Source of the DNA: Deltaproteobacteria bacterium
GTDB lineage: Bacteria; Desulfobacterota; DSM-4660; Desulfatiglandales; HGW-15
Assembly: GCA_020060215.1 (NCBI GenBank)
Contig: JAGVAP010000087.1
Location: 14,880-78,879 of the forward strand
Length of the DNA stretch: 64,000 bases
Direction: 5' to 3'
Translations under genes and position numbers: made by a program
Notes under the pieces: generated by a model
Told to the model about the DNA's origin: nothing
Databases searched by the model: none
What the model saw: the letters and a program-made list of their open reading frames with translations, nothing else
Shown here: positions 8,750 through 19,314 of the stretch, piece by piece
Numbering within the stretch: position 1 is the first letter of the stretch
Layout of the letters: each line of letters begins with the position of its first letter

Positions 8750-9529
8750 TCAGCAACCTGCAGGTTTTGCAAGGAGCGCGGCCCCCAGTGCGCCCATGAT
8801 CTGCGGTTCTCGATAGACGTGAATCGGCCGGCCCACTCTTTCCTCCAGGAGGACCACCACTCCCCTGTTCTTGGCGACCCCTCCGCTCATGGTCACTGCG
8901 CCTGCAATCCCGAGGGGTTTGACCATGCTCCAGACCCGATTGACCACGGCCCGGTGCAGCCCCTTGATGATCCGCTCCCTGGGGTGGTTCTGCGCCACCA
9001 GGGAGACCACCTCGCTCTCGGCAAAGACGGTGCATACGCTGCTGATCTGCACCTCCCCCCCGCTCTGAACCGAAAGCTCGGCCATCTGCTCCAGAGTGAC
9101 GCCCAGCTTGGCGGCCATGACCTCCAGGAACCGTCCCGTCCCCGCAGCGCACTTGTCGTTCATGCCGAAGTCGAGGATCTTTCCGCCCGGGCCCACGCGG
9201 ATGACCTTGGAGTCCTGGCCCCCGATATCGATCACGGTCCCCGTGTCCGGGAACACGTGATAGGCCCCGGCCGCGTGGCAGGAGATCTCGGTCACCCTCT
9301 TCCCCGCAAAGGGCACGCTGATCCGGCCATAGCCTGTGGCGACGATCCTCGATATCCTCTGCCTGTCTATCCCCGCCCGGGTCAGGGCCTCCGCCAGGGC
9401 CAGTTCCGCCGCCTCCGTGCTGTTTGCCCCTGTCTGTACGATACTGAATCCCAGGATGCGATCATCCTCTCCAATGATCACCGCCTCGGTGCTGAGGGAG
9501 CCCACATCGATGCCCACGAAGATTTCCAT
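8750..9529 (-). CDS. 2-hydroxyacyl-CoA dehydratase activase (BadF/BcrA/HgdC family)
   Basis: This 259-aa ATPase of the ASKHA fold has IDVGSLSTEAV (phosphate 1), the IDIGGQDSK block and SGGVAKN (phosphate 2). The two cysteines that bind the bridging [4Fe-4S] cluster of the homodimer are in KCAAGTGRFLE and SSVCTVFAESE. The enzyme uses ATP to push one low-potential electron into a 2-hydroxyacyl-CoA dehydratase or benzoyl-CoA reductase-type partner. The length matches HgdC (~260 aa). Candidate partner subunits lie 44 kb away at 53.4-55.9 kb. A run of ten G sits just upstream of the ATG. Confidence 0.93.
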   Translation of the reverse strand: MEIFVGIDVGSLSTEAVIIGEDDRILGFSIVQTGANSTEAAELALAEALTRAGIDRQRISRIVATGYGRISVPFAGKRVTEISCHAAGAYHVFPDTGTVIDIGGQDSKVIRVGPGGKILDFGMNDKCAAGTGRFLEVMAAKLGVTLEQMAELSVQSGGEVQISSVCTVFAESEVVSLVAQNHPRERIIKGLHRAVVNRVWSMVKPLGIAGAVTMSGGVAKNRGVVVLLEERVGRPIHVYREPQIMGALGAALLAKPAGC

Positions 9530-9530
9530 T

Positions 9531-9540
9531 CCCCCCCCCC
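9531..9540 (-). promoter_or_regulatory. G10 homopolymer in the ribosome-binding region of the activase gene
   Basis: Ten consecutive C on the plus strand read as G10 on the coding strand, ending two bases before the ATG of the activase. It occupies the place of the Shine-Dalgarno sequence. Homopolymers of this length slip during replication, so spacing to the start codon could vary between cells. The tract is seen; the switch is inferred. Confidence 0.55.
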
Positions 9541-9767
9541 GACTCAGGCGACATCCCAGCCCTCCGGTGTCGCCTTCTCATGAACAGCGTTTCGCGCCAG
9601 GATGCATCTTATGCCGAAAGGAACGGGAAAACAAGCACCTCTGAACTCGCGGGATATTCCTTCACTACAGCCGGCTGACGGGTGAGGATATTCCGGTTGA
9701 GCGCAATCTTCCTTGGATGTTATGTAATAGGTGGATGCAGGTCCTCTCCACCCCAGGATGATTTCTT

Positions 9768-11468
<1,701 letters not shown>

Positions 11469-11612
11469 TCGGCCTGCCGCTGAACTCGGGCCGTCCGGCC
11501 TTTCCTGAGGGAATGCACCCTTGGTGCCCCCCGAATACAAGCTTCCCCCTATTTACGGAGACGGCGGTTATCGAGCTGAATAAACTCATGGCGATCAGGT
11601 CAAGAGGCTGAA

Positions 11613-12974
11613 GTGTTCCACCTCCTCTCCATTCTTATCGCGCTTCTCCTTCCGGGCGCGGCCGGACCTGCGGCAGCCGCTCAGGATGCGGGTACGGAGC
11701 GGCGCGTTTCTCAGGGAACCGCCCAGGTGATCCGGATCGAGGGCGCCATCGGCCCGGCAGCCGCAAGATACGTCCAGGACGCGATGTCCACGGCGGTCGA
11801 GCGGAATGCGGAGATCATTATCCTGGTCATGGACACCCCGGGCGGACTGGCCGAGAGCATGCGCGAGATCATCCGGGAGATCCTGGGCTCCCCCATTCCG
11901 GTGGCCGGGTTCGTCTACCCGTCCGGCGCGCGGGCCGCCAGCGCCGGCACCTACATCCTATACGCATCCCATGTGGCCGCCATGGCGCCGGGTACGAACC
12001 TTGGCGCAGCCACACCGATTCAGATCGGGTCCATCCAGCCGGGAGGCGGCAAGGAGGGGGACAAGGAGGAGCGGGGCGGCGACATGCAGGCAAAGATCGT
12101 CAACGACGCCGTTGCCTCTATCCGGAGTCTGGCCCAGCTTCGGGGCCGCAATGCGGATTGGGCCGAGGAATCCGTGAGAAAGGGCGCCAGCCTCCCCGTC
12201 GAGGAGGCCGTTCAGAAGAGGGTCATCGACTTTGTCGCAGCAGACATGCAGGAGCTGCTCCAAAAGGCCGACGGCATGAAGGTCACCGTCCGGAACCGGG
12301 AGGTGGTCCTCGACACCCGGGGGCTGTCCATCCAATCCATCGAACCGAGCTGGAGCAACCGGTTCCTGAACGTCATCACCAACCCGAACGTTGCAATCAT
12401 CCTGCTCCTGGTCGGCATCTACGGCCTGATCTTCGAATTCACCAGTCCCGGCACCATCGGGCCGGGCATCATCGGCCTGATCTGCCTTTTGCTGGGCCTG
12501 TACGCACTTCACATCCTGCCCCTCAACTACGCGGGGCTCGCCCTCATCATCTTCGGGGTGGCCCTGATGGTTGCGGAGGCTTTCGTCCCCTCCTTCGGCG
12601 TGTTGGGGATCGGCGGCATCGCATCGTTTCTGATCGGCGCCACCATTCTCATCGACACCGATATTCCGGCCTTCCGTATCTCCTGGTCCGTGATCATCGG
12701 GACCGCGGCGGCGAGCGCCGCGTTCCTCATATTCGTCGTCGGCTTTGTCTGGAAGGCCCAACGCCGGCCCGTGGCCACCGGGATGGAGGGGCTGGCCGGC
12801 AGCAGGGCGGAGGTGGTCGACTGGTCCGAAGGCAAGGGGCATGTGCGTGTGCGCGGTGAGCTGTGGGGGGCCATGGGGAAGAGAAGGTACGAGCCGGGCG
12901 AGGAGGTGAGGGTGACCTCCAGCCGCGGGCTCACCCTTGTCGTCGAGCCGGTGGAAACCGAAAAGGAGCTATGA
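11613..12974 (+). CDS. NfeD family ClpP-class membrane serine protease
   Basis: 453 aa, beginning with a signal peptide (cleavage near AAAAQDA). An extracytoplasmic ClpP-class protease domain follows, with DTPGGL, the nucleophile Ser in ARAASAGTYI and the AAMAPGTNLGAA block. The insert rich in G, K and E (GGGKEGDKEE) is typical of the family. Four membrane helices then span residues ~255-390, and a C-terminal OB-fold (NfeD) domain with AEVVDWSEGKGHVRVRGELW ends the protein. The full-length form acts in membrane-protein quality control. The start is GTG after AGAGG. No stomatin/SPFH partner gene, the usual neighbour, follows. Confidence 0.9.
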   Translation: MFHLLSILIALLLPGAAGPAAAAQDAGTERRVSQGTAQVIRIEGAIGPAAARYVQDAMSTAVERNAEIIILVMDTPGGLAESMREIIREILGSPIPVAGFVYPSGARAASAGTYILYASHVAAMAPGTNLGAATPIQIGSIQPGGGKEGDKEERGGDMQAKIVNDAVASIRSLAQLRGRNADWAEESVRKGASLPVEEAVQKRVIDFVAADMQELLQKADGMKVTVRNREVVLDTRGLSIQSIEPSWSNRFLNVITNPNVAIILLLVGIYGLIFEFTSPGTIGPGIIGLICLLLGLYALHILPLNYAGLALIIFGVALMVAEAFVPSFGVLGIGGIASFLIGATILIDTDIPAFRISWSVIIGTAAASAAFLIFVVGFVWKAQRRPVATGMEGLAGSRAEVVDWSEGKGHVRVRGELWGAMGKRRYEPGEEVRVTSSRGLTLVVEPVETEKEL

Positions 12975-13020
12975 AGCGCAGCGCCCTATAGGGCCCACGG
13001 GTGGACGGACAAGTGGGGCA

Positions 13021-14070
13021 TTATGCGGCACGCCCTCGACTGACGGGTATTTGCTTCCCGTGTGCATCGGTTCCGGCCAAGAGCAGCCCCATGAACGCTC
13101 CGGCCAGGCAGGAGCCGGCGGCCAGGAGCAGTTCCCGTCGATGCGTCGTCAGCCACAGCTGAAGACTGCGCGGTCTGGCCCGGTCGTCGAAACCCCCATG
13201 GGCGCCGTGATCTCCCTGCAGCGGTTCCCAGAGGTTGTGGGGGCGGTCCGGATCGTCGGGCCCGTCATGTTGCTGAGAATCATAGCCGCTGCGGGCGAGG
13301 ACCCGATCCGCGTACCAGGGCGCAATCTTGTTCCCTACGATGGTCTTCACCGTCGGGAAGCCCACGTATAATTCGCGCCTGTCATTGTAGGCCGCCCAGA
13401 CCACGGCCGAAGCGGCGACCTCCGGCTGAAAAATGGGCGGCACGGGCTGTGCCCTGCGGGGCAACCGGCTCTTGACCCATCCGAACTGCGGGGTGTTGAG
13501 GGCGGGCATCTGGACCATGGTGACCCGGACGTTGCTGCGGTCGTGGAGCAGTTCGGTCCGGAGGGAGTCGGTGAACCCCTGGATGGCATGCTTGGCCCCG
13601 CAGTAGGCCGCCTGGAGCGGGATGCCCCGGTAGGCGAGCGCCGATCCCACCTGGACGATGGTCCCTCGATCCCGTGGGAGCATGCGGCGGAGCGCAGCCA
13701 GAGAGCCATGGACATAACCCAGGTAGGTCACCTCCGTGACGCGTTTGAACTCCTCGGCGGTCATCTGCTTCACAGGGGAGAAGACGGAGACCATGGCATT
13801 GTTGACCCAGATGTCTATGGGACCGAAGGCGTCCTCCACCGCGTCCGCCGCCGTCTCCACCTGACCGGGATCGGATACATCGGTAGGCAGCACCAGGGCT
13901 TCGCCCCCAAGGGACTCCACCTCCCGCTTTGCCCCTTCCAGTCCATCACGTCCGCGGGCGAGCAGCCCTATCCGGGCGCCCCTCTCTGCAAAGGCCCGCG
14001 CGGTGGCCCGGCCCACCCCGGCCGATGCGCCGGTCACGACAATGACATCCGTGTTCCGCGATTTGCCCAT
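13021..14070 (-). CDS. Short-chain dehydrogenase with C-terminal membrane helix
   Basis: A 349-aa SDR. The NAD(P)-binding motif TGASAGVG is near residue 14, NNA near 91, the catalytic Ser in VGSALAYRG and YCGAK near 157. The first ~250 residues are a normal SDR. The extra C-terminal ~90 residues contain a low-complexity DDPDRP segment and one probable membrane helix (LLLAAGSCLAGAFMGLLLAG), so the enzyme is likely membrane-anchored. The substrate is unknown. It converges with nfeD, 47 bp apart. The start is ATG after AGGGAG. Confidence 0.88.
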   Translation of the reverse strand: MGKSRNTDVIVVTGASAGVGRATARAFAERGARIGLLARGRDGLEGAKREVESLGGEALVLPTDVSDPGQVETAADAVEDAFGPIDIWVNNAMVSVFSPVKQMTAEEFKRVTEVTYLGYVHGSLAALRRMLPRDRGTIVQVGSALAYRGIPLQAAYCGAKHAIQGFTDSLRTELLHDRSNVRVTMVQMPALNTPQFGWVKSRLPRRAQPVPPIFQPEVAASAVVWAAYNDRRELYVGFPTVKTIVGNKIAPWYADRVLARSGYDSQQHDGPDDPDRPHNLWEPLQGDHGAHGGFDDRARPRSLQLWLTTHRRELLLAAGSCLAGAFMGLLLAGTDAHGKQIPVSRGRAA

Positions 14071-14426
14071 TCAGGATAGCTCCCTTCGCTGGTTCTTTCC
14101 GCTCCGGCTGATTCTTTCCAGAGACCTCCTATTGTAAGAACGGCGGCCTCCCCGAGAATGGGCGCTAACCTGTATTGTTCCCGCTGGGGATTGGAAAACT
14201 GGCCTGTCGGAGGCAAGGAAAGGGACGCAGGAGCGTCCCGGTCTGGCGTTCCCACGCTGGAGCGAGGGAATGATAAATGGGAACGATGAGCGAGATGGGG
14301 GGAACGACAGGAGATGGGAGGGTGGGCACGATGAGAACCAGGAGGGTGGGGACGAAATAGTAGAGGGGGCATGGGATCGGGTGCAGCCCTCAGGAACAGG
14401 CTCATTCGCTTGTCATCCCTCCCCCT
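14071..14426. other. Intergenic stretch with palindromic repeats
   Basis: No open frame with gene-like features is visible here. The middle holds two adjacent hairpins of a dispersed repeat family (14222-14239 and 14246-14271), followed by purine-rich, GGGAACGAT-like degenerate sequence. It lies between two minus-strand genes, so it must include the promoter of the SDR gene. Confidence 0.6.
14222..14271. repeat. Two tandem hairpins: GGGACGC-AGGA-GCGTCCC and a 12-bp imperfect stem
   Basis: The first hairpin is a perfect 7-bp stem with loop AGGA. The second pairs CGTTCCCACGCT with AGCGAGGGAATG, with one mismatch and one wobble. The first unit recurs almost exactly at 26558-26573, so it is a mobile or dispersed intergenic repeat and not a gene-specific terminator. 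Confidence 0.7.
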
Positions 14427-15245
14427 CTATGATGTCTGTATGTATGCCAGCCTCGCGAGAAAGACCCGCACCTCCTCCGTGCCCCTCAGCCTGTAGTGGG
14501 CGAGCGTCTCCCGGTTCTCTTCCCCCACCACGATTGCGATGCCGAAATCCCTTATCGCCCTGAACCCGTCTTCATCGGTGGTATCGTCTCCAAGATAAAC
14601 CGGCAGCACATCGGAACTCAAATGGAGGGTCTCAAGGAGCCAGAGCACCGCCTTCCCTTTGTCCCAGTCGATAGCGGGCTTGAGTTCGAAGATCTTCTTT
14701 CCTTCCGAGGTGCGGAGCCCGGGCAGGCTCCCGGCTACCCGGTGGACCGCCTCTTCCACTTCGCCGACGCGGGGCCCGTCCACCTTGCGGAAGTGCACCG
14801 CAATGGAGAACCTCTTTCGTTCCACCCAGGCCTCGGGGACGGGATCGACCTCTTTCCTGAGCATGGTTTCGGCCTGATCGAGTACGGCCAGGAATTCCCG
14901 CCCCTTCTCGTTCCGCAGTCCCATGCCGCGGGGGCCCTCTATGTCGAACCCGTGGCTCCCTGCATAGAGGATCCCTTCGACGGCCACGCGCTCCCGGACG
15001 TCCTTCAGGTCCCTCCCGCTGACTACCGCAACCGTACAGCGCTGAGCCAGCTCCCTGACGATCCGCCTCATCTCCTCGGAAAGGCCTGCGTCCTCGGGTC
15101 TCTCCACGATGGGGGTCAGCGTACCGTCGTAGTCCAGGAAAACGGCCGGCCGGCGGCCCCTCACGCGGCCGGCGATCTCATCCATGCGCTCCAGTGCCGA
15201 AGGGAGTTCATGGATGCGCAACTCTCGGTCTTTGTCTTTCTGCAT
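14427..15245 (-). CDS. otsB: Trehalose-6-phosphate phosphatase
   Basis: About 272 aa in the HAD superfamily. Motif I is FLDYDGTLTPI (nucleophile Asp), motif II is AVVSGRD, the lysine is in the WDKGKAV segment and motif III is YLGDDTTDEDGF. GSHGFDIEGP is the typical OtsB cap-domain motif. It dephosphorylates trehalose-6-phosphate in the cytoplasm. No otsA synthase is in the window. I prefer the ATG at 15245 over a TTG at 15284; both have weak ribosome sites. It could support osmotic or desiccation tolerance along with the other stress genes nearby. Confidence 0.92.
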   Translation of the reverse strand: MQKDKDRELRIHELPSALERMDEIAGRVRGRRPAVFLDYDGTLTPIVERPEDAGLSEEMRRIVRELAQRCTVAVVSGRDLKDVRERVAVEGILYAGSHGFDIEGPRGMGLRNEKGREFLAVLDQAETMLRKEVDPVPEAWVERKRFSIAVHFRKVDGPRVGEVEEAVHRVAGSLPGLRTSEGKKIFELKPAIDWDKGKAVLWLLETLHLSSDVLPVYLGDDTTDEDGFRAIRDFGIAIVVGEENRETLAHYRLRGTEEVRVFLARLAYIQTS

Positions 15246-15733
15246 GGGTTTTCTCGGTGCCGAATCCGGAGATCGACTCTCCAACGATTCACCGGCCGTG
15301 GGTGTGGTAGAATCTTCGCTTTGGATGCAATGGTTTCCCGATCACAATCAGAACCAGACCGCAGTGATTGGACTTTCAAAAATCGTATACTCCAATGAGA
15401 GGGACAACCTGGGATCCTTTGGAAGCAGATCCTCAGGTACGAAGAGCATAGAGGGGGTAGACCATGCGGATCAAGAAAATAATCTTCCTTTGTTTATCGT
15501 GAGAATCTTATACTTGCGGTCCGTTACAAGATCTCTCCCTTCGGTCGAGAGGACAGCTTACTTTCACCTGCCTCCTCCACCATAAGCTCACCGGTGGGGT
15601 TTATGCGTAATAACCTTTGAATAAAGTCGCAATCGAAGACGTCAGAATTCGTTTCCCTTGTGATTTCAGTGGAGATGATTAACATGCCGACACTGAAAGC
15701 ACTGCAAATCCCACATAGAAGGGAGGTTTTGCT
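15246..15733. other. Long intergenic region with repeat debris and a 12-codon frame
   Basis: No full gene is seen. At 15464 an ATG with a good GAGGGGG site opens a 12-codon frame (MRIKKIIFLCLS) that looks like the start of a signal peptide and then stops at 15500. Around 15521-15550 the sequence AAGATCTCTCCCTTCGGTC resembles a short repeat found between genes in many bacterial genomes. The right end carries the ribosome site AGGGAGG of the PRC-barrel gene. Confidence 0.5.
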
Positions 15734-16255
15734 ATGAAGGGTATCGTAGCCATGTTGTTGGCAGCCGTTTTTTTTGCCTTTGGGCTCCCCCCGAACGTAT
15801 CTGCGGCGGGGATGGAAGGGTCCAAAGACATGAGTGCCTGGATCGGCAAGGATGTGATCAATTCGGAGGGCGAGGTCCTCGGGGACATTGAGAACTTTGT
15901 TCTCGACGAGAACGGGGAGATCGTCATTGCAGTCGTGTCGTTCGATGAAAGGAGTGTGCCCGTTCCCTATGACTCTCTCTCTTTTGATGAGAGCGAAGAT
16001 CATGTCATCCTGGACGCAACCATGGACCAGCTGGCCAATGCCCCGGAGATCGAGTCGGATGAGAACCTGGCCGATCGAGCTGCGCTCGAAGAAGTGTACA
16101 GGCATTTCGGCGAGCGGCCCTATTGGGACGATGAAGGTGCCGCCGAGCTGGATAGCTACGGGTATTTTGGGACTGAAGAAGGGATGACCGAGGAGTTCGA
16201 CGCCGATCGAGATACTGACACCCAAGCAGGCGCCGGGCTCGATTATGGCTATTAG
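15734..16255 (+). CDS. Secreted PRC-barrel domain protein
   Basis: 173 aa with an N-terminal signal peptide (cleavage after NVSAAG near residue 25). One PRC-barrel domain (~residues 32-110) follows, with the pattern IGKDVINSEGEVLGDIENFVLDENGEI. The tail is very acidic and rich in Asp, Glu, Tyr and Gly. Exported PRC-barrel proteins of this kind are common in stress or envelope gene sets of proteobacteria, but their binding partner is unknown. The start is ATG 7 nt after AGGGAGG. A clear terminator follows, so it is probably a single-gene transcript. Confidence 0.85.
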   Translation: MKGIVAMLLAAVFFAFGLPPNVSAAGMEGSKDMSAWIGKDVINSEGEVLGDIENFVLDENGEIVIAVVSFDERSVPVPYDSLSFDESEDHVILDATMDQLANAPEIESDENLADRAALEEVYRHFGERPYWDDEGAAELDSYGYFGTEEGMTEEFDADRDTDTQAGAGLDYGY

Positions 16256-16280
16256 CACCGAGGAATGCTAACTCTTGGAC

Positions 16281-16309
16281 AGAGGGGATGAGCAATCCCC
16301 TCTCTTTTT
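16281..16309 (+). terminator. Rho-independent terminator after the PRC-barrel gene
   Basis: The stem AGAGGGGAT pairs perfectly with ATCCCCTCT across a 5-nt loop (GAGCA) and is followed by CTTTTT. It starts 26 bp after the stop codon. Confidence 0.9.
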
Positions 16310-16507
16310 GTCCTCCCCTTCCCCCCGGGGACCTCTCCGGTCCTGCTCCAATCCCCTCGGATGGACCGCTTTTTCATCTGGAACCAAAAAAAATCGTTGG
16401 CGTGTTCGAGGATTCAAGTATGATGTTCACGTCTCCCGTCGGCCCTTGCCGGGACAGGACAAGAAGGGACGGCGAGAGTTGGTCCTGTGGAGAGAGGAGA
16501 GGTTTGG

Positions 16508-17785
16508 ATGGGTTTTCGGGGTGCGACGAAACGCTGGGGAATTGCATTGGCGATCTGTGCGGCCTTTTTGGTCGCATCTTGTCAGGGCAGCGCGCGGGCA
16601 ATGGAAGATCCCGGCAAAACCGCGGGGAATGAACCCCTTTCCGAAAAGCCGTTTCAGGAGTGGTTAAATCAGCTGCGCGAAGAGGCACGCGGAAAAGGCA
16701 TCTCCGAGGCCACCCTTGAAGCGGCCCTGCGCGATGTGGTACCGGACATGCGCGTGATCGAACTCGATCGCCGCCAGCCGGAGTTCCTCCAGACCTTCTG
16801 GACTTATCTCCGCCAGCGCGTCAGCGACGAGAGAATAAGGCGCGGCCAGGGGCTGCTGGCAAGGCATCGCGACCTGCTGGACAAGCTCCATGCCCAATAC
16901 GGCGTGCCTCCACGCTATCTCATCGCATTCTGGGGGCTGGAGACCAATTTCGGGGATCGTCTGGGCGACTTTCGTGTCATCGACGCCCTGGCCACGCTGG
17001 CCTATGATCAGCGGCGCGCCCCTTTTTTCCGCACGCAGCTTCTGTACGCGCTTCAGATTCTCGATGAGGGCCATGTTTCTCCGGATGCAATGACCGGTTC
17101 CTGGGCCGGGGCGATGGGGCACATGCAGTTCATCCCCTCGACATTCATCGGGCACGCGGTCGACCATACCGGCGACGGCCGCAAGGACATCTGGTCCAGC
17201 CTGCCGGACGCCCTCTCCTCCGCAGCCAACTTCCTCTCCAGCCTGGGCTGGCACCCGGGAGAAAGCTGGGGCCGGGAGGTGCAGTTGCCGGGGGACTTCG
17301 ACCTGACGCTCGCCGGCCTGGACACCAGAAAGGCGCCGGCGGAGTGGTCGGCGCTTGGGGTGCGGCGGCCTGGAGGTTCTGCCCTGCCCGAGGCAGGAAC
17401 GAGGGGATCCATCCTGCTGCCGCAGGGGTACCGGGGACCGGCGTTCCTGGTCTACGAGAACTTCCGGGTGATCATGCGCTGGAACCGCGCCGTCCATTAC
17501 GCCATTTCGGTCGGCCACCTCGCGGACAGGATTGCCGGACTGCCCCCGATCGTGAACGGCAGGGATGCGGAGCATAAGCCGCTCTCGCGTGAGGAGATCG
17601 AGGAGCTGCAGCAGCACCTCAACCGGTTCGGCTTCGACGCCGGCGAAGCGGACGGCCTCCCCGGCTCTCGCACGCAGGCCGCCATCCGCGGGTTCCAGAA
17701 AGAGCATTCGCTCCCGCCGGACGGCTATCCCTCGCCGGACCTGCTGAAACGTCTCCGCGCCATGGCCGCGGCCCTGGCCGGGTAG
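16508..17785 (+). CDS. mltB: MltB-type lytic murein transglycosylase lipoprotein
   Basis: About 425 aa. The signal peptide ends in a lipobox (LVASC), so it is an envelope lipoprotein. The SLT_2/MltB catalytic domain covers ~residues 45-330, with the catalytic Glu in IAFWGLETNFGD and the GAMGHMQFIPSTF block. A peptidoglycan-binding domain (EEIEELQQHLNRFGFDAGEAD) occupies the last ~60 residues. The enzyme cleaves the MurNAc-GlcNAc bond to form 1,6-anhydro ends. I chose ATG 16508 because GGAGAGG lies just upstream; a GTG 21 nt earlier is possible. Confidence 0.93.
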   Translation: MGFRGATKRWGIALAICAAFLVASCQGSARAMEDPGKTAGNEPLSEKPFQEWLNQLREEARGKGISEATLEAALRDVVPDMRVIELDRRQPEFLQTFWTYLRQRVSDERIRRGQGLLARHRDLLDKLHAQYGVPPRYLIAFWGLETNFGDRLGDFRVIDALATLAYDQRRAPFFRTQLLYALQILDEGHVSPDAMTGSWAGAMGHMQFIPSTFIGHAVDHTGDGRKDIWSSLPDALSSAANFLSSLGWHPGESWGREVQLPGDFDLTLAGLDTRKAPAEWSALGVRRPGGSALPEAGTRGSILLPQGYRGPAFLVYENFRVIMRWNRAVHYAISVGHLADRIAGLPPIVNGRDAEHKPLSREEIEELQQHLNRFGFDAGEADGLPGSRTQAAIRGFQKEHSLPPDGYPSPDLLKRLRAMAAALAG

Positions 17786-17996
17786 AGGGGCCTATTCTCG
17801 CCCCAGAAACAGAGCGCAAAGAAACAAGACCGTGGCTTGGCTCTGAACGGTAACCCTGAACCTTTTGAAGGTTTTCCGCTGCGAGCATTCGGTCTTGAAT
17901 TGGTTTCGGGTTCCGGTATTCGAGATTCGGTTCGGACCATGACGATCACCCCGGATCGGTAGAACCTGTCCGGGTCCTCCACCAGAGATGGAAGAC

Positions 17997-19052
17997 TCAT
18001 CCGCAAGTAAGCTGGTCCGTTTTCATCCTGCTGTGGTCAATGGCCCTCTGGATGGCGACTCCACCCTGTTCCGCTACGGCCATGGCAAAGTTGATGTCGG
18101 CGTGGGAAAAGAAGCGGACTTCCGATGTGAGCAGCCTCAAGATACCAATGATCTCTTCTTGGACGGAAATGGGTACGGCCAGGATGCTGGAGATGCCCTC
18201 GGCTTCGGCTTCCTTGTGATAGATGGTATGCAGGTCTACCCGGGCGTCGGGGATGACCACCGGGTCCCCCTGATTCACGAAATAGGTGCTGAGCTCTTCA
18301 TCCACCGGCCCTCTTTCCAGGTAGGACTTGCTCAATCCGTAGGCGGCTTTCAGTTCCAGTTTCCCCTTGTGCTCATCGAAGAGCCTGATGGTGGCTCCCT
18401 TGAGGTTCATGACGGACGACAGGCGCGTGACGATCAGGTCCAGGATCCTGTCAAGGTCATAAGTGGAATTGATCATCCTGCCGATCTCATGAATGACCTT
18501 GAAGTAATTCAACTGGATCTGCTGTTCTTTGAAGATGCGTGCATTTTCGATGGCAATACCGCACTGCTCGCCCAGGGCCGTGAGGAAATCGATTTCGTCC
18601 CGGCCGTAGGAGCGTGGGGTCTTGGTCAGAAGTCTCAGTATGCCGCTGATCCTGCCCCGGATGGGGATGGGGACCACCAGGATCGTCTTTATCCCCTCCC
18701 TTTCCGTAGCCTCCGGATATTTGATCCTGTCGTCCTGCGCGGCATCCCCTATGAGTATCGGCTCGCCCTTGAGGGCCTTGAAAATGGGCTCTTCCGTATC
18801 GATGGGGCCGCGGTTCAGGTAGGCTTCGCTCAAGCCGCTCGCCGCTCTCAACACCAGCCTCTTGCCGGAGGCGTCCAGGAGTCGAACCGTTGCGGCATCG
18901 ACATGGATGATCTGCGGGATCTTCCGGGTGATGAGTGTGAATACCTCGTCGAGATCGAGACTGGATGTAACCGCCTTGGTGATCGCAACGAACAGACCGA
19001 GGAATCCGGTTTCCTTTTGGCTTCCAAACGACTCATGCTCCATATGTTCCAT
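17997..19052 (-). CDS. Tandem GAF domain protein
   Basis: About 351 aa made almost only of two GAF domains (~residues 20-170 and ~190-345) that resemble each other: AATVRLLDASGKRLVLRAASGLSEAYL versus the equivalent second block, each followed by a VP(I)P/VPIS strand and a GILRLLT helix. No output domain (kinase, GGDEF, HTH) is present, so it may bind a ligand and signal by protein contact. The ATG at 19052 (MEHMEHE) is preferred, but its ribosome site is weak; upstream in-frame starts are possible. It diverges from the MFS gene. Confidence 0.85.
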   Translation of the reverse strand: MEHMEHESFGSQKETGFLGLFVAITKAVTSSLDLDEVFTLITRKIPQIIHVDAATVRLLDASGKRLVLRAASGLSEAYLNRGPIDTEEPIFKALKGEPILIGDAAQDDRIKYPEATEREGIKTILVVPIPIRGRISGILRLLTKTPRSYGRDEIDFLTALGEQCGIAIENARIFKEQQIQLNYFKVIHEIGRMINSTYDLDRILDLIVTRLSSVMNLKGATIRLFDEHKGKLELKAAYGLSKSYLERGPVDEELSTYFVNQGDPVVIPDARVDLHTIYHKEAEAEGISSILAVPISVQEEIIGILRLLTSEVRFFSHADINFAMAVAEQGGVAIQRAIDHSRMKTDQLTCG

Positions 19053-19314
19053 GAAATGCACTCTGCCTTGTCGATGGTTGTATCCCGGCGGCCGATAAGA
19101 CCTCCGTTCCAGTTCCAAAGAGGGCTCAACGGCCAATGGGAATTATAGGCGATCCCATTCTCAAAGTACATAGCCTCCATACACTCTCCAATGCATGCCT
19201 GAACCCGAATGCTCTCTGTGAGAACCTTTCGGTTGAACATGGGTCCATTGACTTGGATGTCCAAAAGCTCATCTTTTGGTAGATCTTCGGACTGCACGGA
19301 GGGAGCCCTGGGAA

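Noticed and set aside
8685..9152. 155-codon minus frame overlapping the activase
   Set aside because: Out-of-frame shadow of the activase; Gly/Arg-rich with no ribosome site or domain.
12983..12994. Palindrome GCCCTATAGGGC between nfeD and the SDR gene as terminator
   Set aside because: It has no loop and no U run on either strand; at most a minor site.
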